From positions 186,001 to 250,000 of the forward strand of contig NZ_PJCF01000012.1 in assembly GCF_002835935.1 (NCBI RefSeq): a stretch of DNA of 64,000 bases, in the 5' to 3' direction. Both the position numbers and the translations under genes were made by a program. A model generated the notes under the pieces. The model was not told the origin of the DNA and did not search any database. It saw only the letters and a list, made by a program, of their open reading frames with translations. This stretch comes from Paraglaciecola sp. MB-3u-78 (GTDB taxonomy: Bacteria; Pseudomonadota; Gammaproteobacteria; Enterobacterales; Alteromonadaceae). Of this stretch, positions 18,587-27,041 are shown one piece after another (positions within the stretch are counted from its first letter, which is position 1; the number at the start of each line of letters is the position of its first letter).

Positions 18587-19506
18587 CAGTGACTATTATA
18601 GGTAGCCCTTATTGCAACTTACACAACATGGGCGACGAGCACCCTGAACAACCTGCGCGCATGCACAAAATCAATGACCAAATTATAGCCTCTGGCCTTG
18701 AATATGTACTGCACTTTGCCGACGCTAAACCTGCTAAATTGTCGTCATTAACGCGCGCTCATGACAAAGCTTTTGTACAAAGTGTATTTGATCGAGCACC
18801 TAAAAAAGGTGAGGACAGGGTCTGGTTAGACGATGATACCATTATGATGGACAAAAGCTTAAACGCTGCCTTGCACGCAGCAGGTGCCGTCACTGATGCT
18901 GTGGATTTGGTCATTGCAGATAAATCAACAAGTGCGTTTTGTTCAGTGCGACCACCCGGTCATCACGCTGGGCGTGCAAGCTCATCTGGCTTTTGCATTT
19001 TTAATAATATTGCTGTAGGTGCCATGCATGCTCTCGAAGTGCATGGTTTAGAGCGTATTGCTATTATCGATTTTGATGTTCATCACGGTAACGGTACCCA
19101 AGACATTGTCAAAGACGATGATCGCGTGCTGTTTTGTTCATCCTTCCAACACCCGTTTTACCCCTTCACAGGCGATGAACCTTGTAGACAAGGCATTGTT
19201 AACGTACCCATTCCTGCTGGCACAACGGGCAGCGAGTATCGTGAAATGGTAAAGCATTGGTTTAAATCGGTAGACGAATTTAAACCTCAACTTATTTTTA
19301 TATCTGCTGGTTTTGACGCCCACGCTGAAGATGAACTCGGCCAACTGCGTTTAGTAGAAAAGGACTACGCATGGATAACAGAGCAAATTAAGGCGCTAGC
19401 TGAAAAACACTGCGAAGGAAAAATAATCTCTGTGTTAGAAGGCGGCTATGCCTTAAGTGCCCTTGCGCGCAGTGTAGTAGCACATGTCAAGGTGCTTGCT
19501 AACTAA
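18583..19506 (+). CDS. Histone-deacetylase-family protein (AcuC/class II-like)
   Basis: A zinc-dependent deacetylase of 307 residues. The active-site His pair is in RPPGHHAG (H127, H128). Zinc ligands D165 and H167 are in DFDVHHGNG and D245 in SAGFDAH; the catalytic-loop GGY is near residue 288. Bacterial relatives remove acetyl groups from lysines (AcuC on acetyl-CoA synthetase) or from acetylpolyamines. The gene overlaps the upstream CoA-hydrolase-GNAT gene by ATGA, so writer and eraser activities may be co-translated (inference). Its TAA stop coincides with the first bases of an inverted-repeat element that starts at 19504, so the native C-terminus may have been set by that insertion. Confidence 0.9.
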   Translation: MTVTIIGSPYCNLHNMGDEHPEQPARMHKINDQIIASGLEYVLHFADAKPAKLSSLTRAHDKAFVQSVFDRAPKKGEDRVWLDDDTIMMDKSLNAALHAAGAVTDAVDLVIADKSTSAFCSVRPPGHHAGRASSSGFCIFNNIAVGAMHALEVHGLERIAIIDFDVHHGNGTQDIVKDDDRVLFCSSFQHPFYPFTGDEPCRQGIVNVPIPAGTTGSEYREMVKHWFKSVDEFKPQLIFISAGFDAHAEDELGQLRLVEKDYAWITEQIKALAEKHCEGKIISVLEGGYALSALARSVVAHVKVLAN

Positions 19507-19680
19507 CCTGAGCTCGATGTATGGATAAGCCGTTCCGTCCAGCACCGCTATTATCGCGCCTATATTCGTTGAACTTGCTCACAATAGCGCGCTATTGCTT
19601 CACAAGCTCGCCTCGATAAACGCAATAATCTCAGCACTGGATGCATTCAATGCCCTAGTTAATCAATTATAAAATTCCAA
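19504..19680 (+). repeat. Miniature inverted-repeat element, copy 1
   Basis: Begins TAACCTGAGCTC, then has a 6-bp insertion (GATGTA), then TGGATAAGC. It runs closely parallel to the copy at 31065-31297 through ...CTCGCCTCGATAAACGCAAT... to CAATTATAAA. The right terminal repeat is not clearly preserved; TTATTCAGA at 19723 may be its remainder. It overlaps the deacetylase stop codon. Confidence 0.75.
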
Positions 19681-19722
19681 AGACAGACAGGCTTTTTGCC
19701 TGCTTACGTTGCTCCATACTCG

Positions 19723-20199
19723 TTATTCAGAAACATGCATTTTCATGTTGCCTTGATATGCGGTATCAGGATCGCCTCCGTATCTATGGTTACGATTGAG
19801 TTGGTTGATTGCTATTATGTCCTCAGCTCTGAGATCAAAAGAATTTAGGTCGAGATTGGCTTTCATGTTTTTTTCGCTCTCTGCTTTAGGAATGGCGATA
19901 CGACCTTGTTGTAGATCCCATTTCAAAATCACTTGCCCAGCACTCACTCCATATTTTTCAGCAATGTTAATAATCATAGGATCAGCGACGGGCTTTGCAC
20001 TGGTTGGCACACCACTCCAGGTGCCGGAGCCAAGAGGGGACCAGCAATACACATAAATTTCGTGTTTGTCACACACCGCTCACAAAGATTTTTGGGTCAG
20101 ATAAGGATGTAATTCTAGTTGATTATATACGGGTTTAACCTTTGCAAAAGTCATGAGTTGCTCTATGTCGGATTGACGAAAATTGGAATTAAAGATAAG
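19723..20199 (-). pseudogene. Aldo-keto reductase, 5'-truncated and interrupted by a stop
   Basis: The frame from 20199 downward reads FNSNFRQSDIEQLM..VKPVYNQLELHPYLTQKSL, then meets TGA at 20080-20082 (probably a former Arg CGA). It continues as AVCDKHEIYVYCWSPLGSGTW...GQVILKWDLQQGRIAIPKAE to a TAA at 19723. These are the C-terminal half motifs of aldo-keto reductases (NQxELHPYL, YSPLG-like, IPK). The catalytic Asp/Tyr/Lys half is absent because TAA precedes the frame at 20200-20202. The 117-codon part after the stop could be read from a GTG but would not be a working enzyme. Confidence 0.88.
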
Positions 20200-20418
20200 T
20201 TACCAGCTTATTCAGCACTTATCCTCGAACGTTAACAAAACCTGCGGGTCATGCTGACTCTTATATTCTGCCCCTTTTATTCCTGATTGAATTATAATGG
20301 TGAGTATGTGATTTTTATCTTTAGAGTTTTTACTTGAATTAGCATCATCACCAAGTAACTTTTCGCAGTCAAAAAAACATTCGTAACCTAAAATGAAAAA
20401 TTAACTAAGGAATAATTA

Positions 20419-21291
20419 GTGTCAAAATCATTGATAATTTACACCCTCATCGCCTTTACTTTTTATGTTGGTGCTCAAGACAATATGATGCTGCAAAAAG
20501 AATACAAAGATCGAATTGCAAAGCAAGCAAAGAATTATCCAATAAAGATAGATGAGAATAATATCCTTCGTAAGTCATTTATTGACGGCAATACTCATGT
20601 GATAGAGATCCAAGTCCATCACCGCTCTAAAGAAGAAATAAGTAAAGAACAGGTATTGCAAATAGAAGACCAATTAATCGGCACTTTAGGAGTTAACTTC
20701 TGTCAGGACGGAACAAGTGAAAGTGCCGCCAGAACTATTGGATTAAGCGTAGAGTATAGGTACTTTGATAAGAACGCTGAACCATTTCATTCCGTGCTTT
20801 TTAGCCAACAAAAGTGTGACCAATTGGCTATAGCCAATTCACCAGATAGTATTTCTGAAAAAATAAGAATAATAGAAATGCAAATAAGAGCATTGGAAAA
20901 AGCTGGTACAGGCCGTGTAAAAGTGTGTGAGCTTAGCCCTGTAAATGGCGTGATAAAGATAGGTTATTCAAATGAGGCAGGCAAGTTCGCTTCTTTTTAT
21001 GTTGCCGATGAATATATGGTGAATAGCGTCATGATGAATTTAAACAAAAACAAACTAAAAGAACTACGAAAGCTGCTGCTGAATGCGGATGCAAGAGCAA
21101 AAAACAATGTGATGCTAGATAATTTGAATTTAGGGGCGTTCCAGTCACATTTTGGAAGGTTATCCTTAAATAGCCACAAAGGAATACTAAAGGGATACTT
21201 TAGATCCAGAAATGGCAGTGGTTCAGTGATGTTGTCGTTAAATGCAACAGAAATAGTCCGTTGCTTAAGTCAAGTAGAGCCTCACCTGTAA
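20419..21291 (+). CDS. Unknown exported protein
   Basis: I do not recognise this 290-residue protein. It starts at GTG after AAGGAATAATTA and has a signal peptide (SLIIYTLIAFTFYVGA, cleavage before QDN). The mature part is charged, with two Cys pairs' worth of isolated cysteines (near residues 95, 133, 177 and 284), which could form disulfides in the periplasm. There are no repeats or membrane segments after the signal. It stands alone between the aldo-keto reductase pseudogene and the acylase gene, in a stretch full of degraded genes, and its codon usage is as AT-rich as the surroundings. A periplasmic location is likely; the function is unknown. Confidence 0.75.
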   Translation: MSKSLIIYTLIAFTFYVGAQDNMMLQKEYKDRIAKQAKNYPIKIDENNILRKSFIDGNTHVIEIQVHHRSKEEISKEQVLQIEDQLIGTLGVNFCQDGTSESAARTIGLSVEYRYFDKNAEPFHSVLFSQQKCDQLAIANSPDSISEKIRIIEMQIRALEKAGTGRVKVCELSPVNGVIKIGYSNEAGKFASFYVADEYMVNSVMMNLNKNKLKELRKLLLNADARAKNNVMLDNLNLGAFQSHFGRLSLNSHKGILKGYFRSRNGSGSVMLSLNATEIVRCLSQVEPHL

Positions 21292-21342
21292 AGTAATAGT
21301 CAGCATTATGTTGTTAAATAATACCTGATGTTTTAACAAGAT

Positions 21343-21389
21343 TCCCATTGTAAATAGCGTTAGATGACTCTAAATATTTGATTGAATTT
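21343..21389 (+). repeat. Dispersed motif copy before the acylase gene
   Basis: CCCATTGTAAATAGCGTTAG followed by ATGACTCTAAATATTTGATT. A close match lies at 24381-24426 upstream of the riboflavin synthase gene, and a partial match (GACTCTACATATTTGATTGA) at 23621-23640. Function unknown. Confidence 0.7.
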
Positions 21390-21422
21390 CGATAGGTGTT
21401 TACGCGATTTATGAGAGGCATT

Positions 21423-23573
21423 ATGAGTAAAAAAATACTGATTGCTGGCATAGCATTATCAGCGTCAATTTATGTTGGCTTTTGGGCAACGGCTCCTAGC
21501 TATGTTGATCCCACTCAATATCACACTCTTGCTGATAAATATGCGGTGCATATTATACGCGACAAATATGGTGTGCCGCATATCTTTGGATCTCGGGATG
21601 TAGATGCTGCCTTTGGGCTTGCTTATGCTCATGCGGAAGATGATTTTGTGACAATGCAGGATGTATTACTTGTCACACGGGGCAAATTGGCGACCCTACA
21701 TGGCGTTGACGCCGCTAAAACCGATTATCTGGTTCAGTTTATGGGCGTGTGGGATGTGGTAGACGCTGGTTATGAGAGCCGCATTGACCAGCAAACTCGT
21801 GATCATGCTCAGGCCTATGCTGATGGTGTTAACTTTTATGCCTCTGAAAACCCAGGCAATATCGCAGCGGGTTTACTCCCCGTCACAGGTAAAGATATTA
21901 TCGCGGGTTTCACTTTTAAAACACCTCTATTTTATGGTTTTGATCAGGCGGTTGCGGCAGTCGTCGAGGGGCGATACGGAACAGGACTCGACAAACTTGC
22001 ATATTTGCAAGTCACTGATTCACCTCAGCCTGATCTCGGTAGTCAAGGCATTGCCGTTGCGCCGTCTCGTTCTGACGATGGTTATACCCGCCTGCTGGTG
22101 AATTCTCATCAACCCCTTACTGGGCCAGTTGCCTGGTATGAGGCGCGGATAAAAACAGACGAAGGTTGGGATATGGCTGGCAGTACTTTTCCAGGTTCAC
22201 CGGTTATTCTCCATGGCCACGGCCCCACACTCGGATGGGCGAGCACAGTAAATAAGCCTGATCTGGTGGATGTGTATCAATTAACGATTAACCCCAACAA
22301 CGAGGACCAATATTTATTAGACGGTGTATGGCGGGATTTTGAGGTAAAAGACGCTGCAATTGACGTGACGTTTTGGGGCCCAATCCGCTGGACGTTTCAC
22401 GAAGCGATTTATCGCTCTGCTCACGGCCCTGTTTTCAAAACAGAAAAAGGCGCTTTTGCGCTACGTTGGGCTGGTATGGATGAAATGCGCACCCTTGAAG
22501 AGATGTTAGCGATGAACAAAGCGCGCACCCAAGCTGAGTTTGAAGCGGCACTGTCGATGACCGCCTCGCCGAGCATCAATTATGTGTACGCTGACAAAGA
22601 CGGTAATATTGCCCACTACTATAATGCCATGATGCCCAAGCGACCAGAAGGCAATAGGTTTTCGGCCATAGATTGGCTTGGTTTAATACCCGGAGACCAA
22701 TCTGACCTTATTTGGCAGGGATACTACCCCTTTGAACGCATGCCGCGCACGGTCAATCCTCCATCCGGCTTTGTCTACAATGCCAACAACACCCCTTACC
22801 GCTCTTCGGTCGGTGAGGGCCAACCTAAGCCCAAAGACTATGAGTCGTCGATGGGCATACAGACTAATATGACTAATCGTGCCCTGCGTATCGAAGCATT
22901 GTTCGGGTCAGATAAGGCTATCAGTCGTGAAGATTTGCACCGCTACAAGTATGATAATCGTTATGCTAAAGGGTCAGTGGTCGACCATGTGATAAATGAT
23001 TTGTTAGCCATGTCTTTTGAACCCGATAGTGAGCTGCAAGCAGGGCAACAACTACTTCAACGTTGGAATTTAGGCACCGACGCTGAAAATAGAATAGCGG
23101 CACTGGGTGTGATGACGAGCAGTCCCTTTGTCATGGCGGCGATGCGAGAAGAGCCAATGCCTGACTTAACTGAGGTTTTCCAAAATGCGCTGACTGTGCT
23201 GCAAAACCATTTTGGTCGAATCGACCCCAAATGGGGCGATGTGAACCGGCTGGTTCGCGGTGACAAGAGTTGGGCTCTGTCAGGTGCACCCGATGTGTTG
23301 CGAGCCGTATATGGTGTATTTGATGAAGAAGCGGGTCAGCAACAGGCAACGGCCGGAGACAGCTACATTATGTTTGTTGAATGGGCACCGGATGGTGACC
23401 TTTCATCACACACTATACATAATTTTGGCAGCGCAACCCTTGATGCAACATCAAAGCACTATGACGATCAGGCTCCCATATTTGCATCTGAGAAAGAGCG
23501 ACGCCTACCTTTAGATATGGTCACACTTATGGCTGAAAAAACCAGTGACAAAAGAATTGGCGGGGGGTCTTAG
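21423..23573 (+). CDS. Penicillin acylase family (N-terminal-nucleophile) amidase, AHL/aculeacin acylase-like
   Basis: About 716 residues from ATG 21423, chosen because GAGAGG lies four bases upstream; an upstream GTG at 21396 adds nine residues. An amino-terminal hydrophobic segment (ILIAGIALSASIYVGFWA) acts as signal or anchor, so the enzyme works in the periplasm. Family motifs are RDKYGVPHIFG, GLAYAHAEDDF and RGKLA in the alpha part, then the presumed self-cleavage site DLGS/QGIAVAPSR with the nucleophile Ser at about residue 207, then NSHQPLTGPVAWYEA and STFPGSPVILHGHG. Relatives remove acyl chains from penicillins, lipopeptides or N-acyl-homoserine lactones. The substrate cannot be decided here. 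A degraded 3' end of a related gene lies at 12956-13106. Confidence 0.9.
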   Translation: MSKKILIAGIALSASIYVGFWATAPSYVDPTQYHTLADKYAVHIIRDKYGVPHIFGSRDVDAAFGLAYAHAEDDFVTMQDVLLVTRGKLATLHGVDAAKTDYLVQFMGVWDVVDAGYESRIDQQTRDHAQAYADGVNFYASENPGNIAAGLLPVTGKDIIAGFTFKTPLFYGFDQAVAAVVEGRYGTGLDKLAYLQVTDSPQPDLGSQGIAVAPSRSDDGYTRLLVNSHQPLTGPVAWYEARIKTDEGWDMAGSTFPGSPVILHGHGPTLGWASTVNKPDLVDVYQLTINPNNEDQYLLDGVWRDFEVKDAAIDVTFWGPIRWTFHEAIYRSAHGPVFKTEKGAFALRWAGMDEMRTLEEMLAMNKARTQAEFEAALSMTASPSINYVYADKDGNIAHYYNAMMPKRPEGNRFSAIDWLGLIPGDQSDLIWQGYYPFERMPRTVNPPSGFVYNANNTPYRSSVGEGQPKPKDYESSMGIQTNMTNRALRIEALFGSDKAISREDLHRYKYDNRYAKGSVVDHVINDLLAMSFEPDSELQAGQQLLQRWNLGTDAENRIAALGVMTSSPFVMAAMREEPMPDLTEVFQNALTVLQNHFGRIDPKWGDVNRLVRGDKSWALSGAPDVLRAVYGVFDEEAGQQQATAGDSYIMFVEWAPDGDLSSHTIHNFGSATLDATSKHYDDQAPIFASEKERRLPLDMVTLMAEKTSDKRIGGGS

Positions 23574-23620
23574 TTTAGAATATTTAATAAGAAGCAATTA
23601 ACAAGAAACTGTTATAAAAG

Positions 23621-23640
23621 GACTCTACATATTTGATTGA
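23621..23640 (+). repeat. Partial copy of the dispersed motif
   Basis: GACTCTACATATTTGATTGA differs by one base from the core of the copies at 21363 and 24402. It lies just after the acylase gene. Confidence 0.55.
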
Positions 23641-23736
23641 ATGGTAATGGGGTCTAGGTTCTTTGGGTAAAACGCGCTCAAAAATCTTCATATGTTAAGG
23701 GTTAGGAAGCAATATAAATTTTAAGACTAGGCGTAG

Positions 23737-23943
23737 CATGATAAAAAACTTGATAACTCGAATGAAGAAGCAGCACATCACATTTTTACTATTGTTCAAA
23801 ATGCTTATAAAATTGATGCTCAACTTATAGGCTCTCTTGATTTTTCTCCATTGTTGCGAAGCGCTAAAGATATACAAAATTCAAAAACATTATTTTATGA
23901 CTTCAGTGAAAATACATGTCTCGCTGTTTCGTTAAGCTTTTAG
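23737..23943 (+). pseudogene. N-terminal remnant of a GNAT acetyltransferase
   Basis: One frame encodes SNEEAAHHIFTIVQNAYKID, AQLIGSLDFSPLLRSAKDIQ and LFYDFSENTCLAVSLSF before TAG at 23941-23943. The pattern (a helix, then L..S..DI..S...FY.F.E....A) matches the first 70 residues of GNAT-family proteins. No start codon precedes it in frame and the acetyl-CoA-binding part is missing. It is a decayed fragment. Confidence 0.6.
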
Positions 23944-24000
23944 TCAGGTGCAGACCCTTGTATTATGGCGTTAGAGCGTCCACTAAATATTAAGGAGAGA

Positions 24001-24318
24001 ATGGTGAGTCTATCTAAAATAACTTTTTTTGAACGCTTTGAAGCAAATATTCTTTCTGGTAAAAAGACGATTACAATTCGAGATGAATCGGAAAAAGACT
24101 ATTATCCAAATAGTCTTGTGCAAGTCTCTACTTATGAAAATGATCGTTGGTTTTGTGCCTTAAAAATAAAAGATGTACAAGCCATCGCATTTAGTCAGCT
24201 TATAGATTTTCATGCAAAACAAGAAAATATGCCACTTTCAGAGCTCAAAGCGGTGATCCAAAATATTTACCCAAATGTAGAAAACTTGTATGTAATTTCA
24301 TACGAATTGGTTGATTAG
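24001..24318 (+). CDS. yqfB: N4-acetylcytidine amidohydrolase, ASCH domain (YqfB family)
   Basis: A protein of about 105 residues strongly similar to E. coli YqfB: ITFFERF, then LSGKKTITIRDESE, then AKQENMPLSELK and NIYP near the end. The residues reported as catalytic in YqfB (Lys21, Thr24, Glu74) are matched by K22, T25 and the Glu of KQENM. The enzyme removes acetyl from N4-acetylcytidine and related acylated cytosines. AAGGAG stands three bases before ATG 24001 and six before GTG 24004, so either could be used; the frame open from 23965 adds residues unlike the family. It stands alone between the GNAT remnant and the dispersed repeat. Confidence 0.88.
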   Translation: MVSLSKITFFERFEANILSGKKTITIRDESEKDYYPNSLVQVSTYENDRWFCALKIKDVQAIAFSQLIDFHAKQENMPLSELKAVIQNIYPNVENLYVISYELVD

Positions 24319-24380
24319 AAGGTATAGCATCTGCATCATCTATATATTACAAGCTACTGCGTCACCAATATTAACCAAAC

Positions 24381-24426
24381 ACTCATTGTAAATATGCTCA
24401 AATGACTCTAAATATTTGATTGAATT
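24381..24426 (+). repeat. Dispersed motif copy before the riboflavin synthase gene
   Basis: ACTCATTGTAAATATGCTCA followed by AATGACTCTAAATATTTGAT and TGAATT; matches the copy at 21343-21389. The two full copies bracket the acylase-to-yqfB segment in the same orientation. Confidence 0.7.
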
Positions 24427-24493
24427 ACATTGGGTGCCAGTTTAAAAGAGTGTTGACAAAATTTATTTGTTTACCCATCGAAAAAGAGAATTT

Positions 24494-25210
24494 ATGTTTA
24501 CAGGAATAGTTCAATCTATAGCTAAGATAGCTGATGTCACGGATAAAAATGGTATTAGAACATTTGTTATGGATTTCAAAGCAGGGTTTTGCACTGATTT
24601 AGACATCGGGGCCAGTGTGGCTGTGGATGGAGTGTGCTTGACTGTGACACAGTTAGTGTCTGATATTAGAGTGAAATTTGATGTAATGCTGCAAAGTCTT
24701 CTGATTACTACATTAAGTGAGTATGAAAAAGGTACTCTAGTCAATGTAGAAAGAGCAGCCAAAGATGGTGCTGAAATTGGTGGTCACCCTTTATCTGGCC
24801 ACGTTGACTTTAAAGTTTCAATTATCAATATTAATCACATTGAAGACAATTATTGTATTCGTTTAGGGTTATCAAAAGAATGGAAACGTTATGTTTTTCC
24901 TAAAGGTTATATCGCTTTAAATGGCGCAAGTTTGACTATTTCAGAGGTAAACAAACAAGAGGAGTGGTTTGAAGTTTGGCTGATCCCAGAGACGCGAAGA
25001 ATGACAGTATTTGAAGCTAAGGTTGTAGGCGATCGCATTAATGTTGAAATTGAGCGTGGTACTCAAGTGATTGTGGATACGGTGCGAGATACTCTGCAAG
25101 AAAGTTTAGGCCCTTTGTTACCCCTTTTTGAAAAGCTACTTGTAGAGCAGGGGGTGGATATCGATTCCTTGGGGCATAATACAACGGACCTTATAAACCA
25201 GAAAAATTAA
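24494..25210 (+). CDS. ribC: Riboflavin synthase (alpha-chain type), possibly a divergent paralogue
   Basis: From ATG 24494 the protein begins MFTGIVQSIAKI, the invariant start of riboflavin synthase, and shows the two lumazine-binding repeats: VAVDGVCLTVT, then NVERAAKDGAEIGGHPLSGH, and KGYIALNGASLTIS, then LIPETRR. It would make riboflavin from two 6,7-dimethyl-8-ribityllumazine molecules and is closest to E. coli RibC among the sequences I know. Oddities: the usual KETLRITNL is MLQSLLITTL here (Glu-Thr to Gln-Ser at residues 67-68), and there is a C-terminal tail of about 25 extra residues. No other rib gene and no FMN riboswitch is seen nearby. A lumazine- or flavin-binding paralogue is an alternative. 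Confidence 0.82.
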   Translation: MFTGIVQSIAKIADVTDKNGIRTFVMDFKAGFCTDLDIGASVAVDGVCLTVTQLVSDIRVKFDVMLQSLLITTLSEYEKGTLVNVERAAKDGAEIGGHPLSGHVDFKVSIININHIEDNYCIRLGLSKEWKRYVFPKGYIALNGASLTISEVNKQEEWFEVWLIPETRRMTVFEAKVVGDRINVEIERGTQVIVDTVRDTLQESLGPLLPLFEKLLVEQGVDIDSLGHNTTDLINQKN

Positions 25211-25511
25211 CAGGCCATAAAAATTAACAAAAGACGGCTACGTCTTGATGACTTTTCTTGAATACTAAGCAGCAGTTCCGGAAAAGTTGTTAGAATAGCG
25301 GAACCTAGACCACGTCGCGTTTACATTCTTTGGTGTAGGTTTTATAAGTTGTCTATTAGCTGTCATATTGGATACTCCTAAACGACAATTAAGGGAATAT
25401 TGTCAGTAAATTGTCGCTTATTAATAGTGTCCGTTAGATTACGGCAGCTTCAAACTGCACCCCAACAGACATCATATCGAACATATTAATCAATCCAAGG
25501 AACGTTTATCT
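25211..25511 (+). other. Long structured leader candidate upstream of the RNA helicase gene
   Basis: This 301-bp gene-free stretch contains AAGACG-GCTA-CGTCTT (25231-25246), a GTTCCG/CGGAAC pair near 25275-25305, and GACAAT/ATTGTC (25384-25404). A long structured 5' leader would fit a cold-regulated DEAD-box helicase mRNA; that link is inference. Confidence 0.4.
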
Positions 25512-26789
25512 ATGTCATTTGGCTCATTAGGCTTAAGTGATGAACTGTTGAAAACCGTTGAAGAACAAGGTTATTCAACGCCATCACCAATACAAATTAA
25601 AGCTATCCCAGCGGTGCTTAGTCAGCGTGATGTTATGGCAGTGGCGCAAACGGGTACCGGAAAAACAGCTAGTTTTACATTGCCTATGCTGCAGCTATTG
25701 TCTGGTGACGCTATTCCCAGTGGGGCTATGCAGAGAGGCCCAAGTCTCCAAGCTAAACATGTGCGTGCCTTAGTTATTACACCAACCCGTGAGCTTGCGG
25801 CTCAGGTTGCTTCGAGTGTTAAAAACTATAGCCGCCATCTGAATATTCGCTCTGGGGTCGTGTTTGGTGGGGTGAGGATTGAGCCGCAGATATCCGAACT
25901 GCAAGGTGGTTTACATATGCTGGTTGCAACGCCTGGTCGTTTGATTGATCTCTATAATCAACAGGCCATTAACTTTGATGAGCTTGAGATCTTGGTATTG
26001 GATGAGGCTGATCGGATGTTGGATTTGGGATTTATCGACGATATCCGTCACATCCAAATGTTGTTGCCGCCCAAACGTCAAACCTTGATGTTTTCTGCGA
26101 CCTTTTCTAGCGAAATCAAGTTGCTTGCTAAAGGAATGTTAAATAATCCACTTTTGATTGACGTGGCTACTGCGAACAGCACTGTCGATAAGGTGCAACA
26201 AAAAATACACCCAATAGACAAAGAGCGTAAGGGTGAGGTGTTAATTCACCTGATTAAAAAGAATAAATGGCATCAAGTTTTGGTTTTTAGTCGCACCAAA
26301 CATGGTGCGGATAGTTTGGTATTGCAGCTGGAAAAAGCAGGTATTAATGCCGCATCAATCCATGCCAACAGAAGCCAGCATGCACGCACACTTGCCTTAG
26401 ATGGTTTTAGGAATGGGAAGGTTGTGGTTTTGGTTGCCACTGATATTGCCTCCAGGGGCATCGATGTCAGTCAATTGCCCTGTGTGGTTAACTTTGATCT
26501 CCCTTATGTACCAGAAGACTATGTGCATCGCATTGGTCGTACTGGTCGTGCTGGCCACTCTGGTCTCGCTATTTCATTGTTCAGTGAGGATGAGTCTAAG
26601 CAGTTACAATCTATTGAACGTCTCATCGGCCATAAGTTTAAACTTGAGATCATTCCAGGATTTGCCCCCAGTAAAAAAGCGCCTGTAGTTTCATCGGATG
26701 ATGATGACGAGTATGGTAACTTTGAGGCAGATACTAAGCCCCAACGTCGAGGCCAATCACAAGGTCGCGGAAGGCGAGGCCGTAAATAG
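25512..26789 (+). CDS. rhlE: DEAD-box ATP-dependent RNA helicase, RhlE-like
   Basis: A 425-residue helicase with a complete motif set: Q motif ([10 protein letters not shown]), motif I AQTGTGKT (45-52), [16 protein letters not shown], motif [12 protein letters not shown], motif III MFSATFS, and the second-domain motifs [13 protein letters not shown] and [13 protein letters not shown]. It ends in a basic Arg/Gly-rich tail ([14 protein letters not shown]) after an acidic stretch DDDDEYG. Such proteins remodel RNA structures in ribosome assembly, mRNA decay or cold growth. An AAGGAA lies 10 bases before ATG. RhlE is favoured by the start ([19 protein letters not shown]) and short tail; a cold-shock paralogue is equally compatible. 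Confidence 0.9.
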   Translation: MSFGSLGLSDELLKTVEEQGYSTPSPIQIKAIPAVLSQRDVMAVAQTGTGKTASFTLPMLQLLSGDAIPSGAMQRGPSLQAKHVRALVITPTRELAAQVASSVKNYSRHLNIRSGVVFGGVRIEPQISELQGGLHMLVATPGRLIDLYNQQAINFDELEILVLDEADRMLDLGFIDDIRHIQMLLPPKRQTLMFSATFSSEIKLLAKGMLNNPLLIDVATANSTVDKVQQKIHPIDKERKGEVLIHLIKKNKWHQVLVFSRTKHGADSLVLQLEKAGINAASIHANRSQHARTLALDGFRNGKVVVLVATDIASRGIDVSQLPCVVNFDLPYVPEDYVHRIGRTGRAGHSGLAISLFSEDESKQLQSIERLIGHKFKLEIIPGFAPSKKAPVVSSDDDDEYGNFEADTKPQRRGQSQGRGRRGRK

Positions 26790-26860
26790 TCTAATCGAAA
26801 TAATCAAATGTTAAAGTAGGTTAAGGTACCGTTTTTCTTCTCATTTTTTTTTCTACTAGT

Positions 26861-26879
26861 TATTCAGAGTTCAGGTTAG
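26861..26879. repeat. Isolated right end of the miniature inverted-repeat element
   Basis: TATTCAGAGTTCAGGTTAG differs by one base from the right terminal repeat of the element at 31065-31297. No matching left end was seen nearby. Confidence 0.55.
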
Positions 26880-26888
26880 TTATTCAAA

Positions 26889-26926
26889 TTAACGCTAGAG
26901 TGATGTGCACATCAGTCTAGCGTTAA
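26889..26926. repeat. 38-bp near-perfect palindrome upstream of speD
   Basis: TTAACGCTAGA (26889-26899) pairs with TCTAGCGTTAA (26916-26926), and the centre TGATGTGCACATCA is itself a perfect palindrome. Only the G/G at 26900 and 26915 do not pair. No T run follows on the plus strand, so a simple terminator for the helicase gene is unlikely. It may be an operator, a dimeric protein site, or an RNA hairpin 115 bp before speD. Confidence 0.7.
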
Positions 26927-27041
26927 AAAGGTATTGATTAATTTGCCCTTTAAATTTGCTACTGTGGCAACGAAATTAGACAATAGGGGAATAACAAAAC
27001 AACGTACCCTAAAATAATGTCAGAATTAACCAAACGTTTTT

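Noticed and set aside
24319-24493. FMN riboswitch before the riboflavin synthase gene
   Set aside because: The conserved RFN blocks are not present; only the dispersed motif is.
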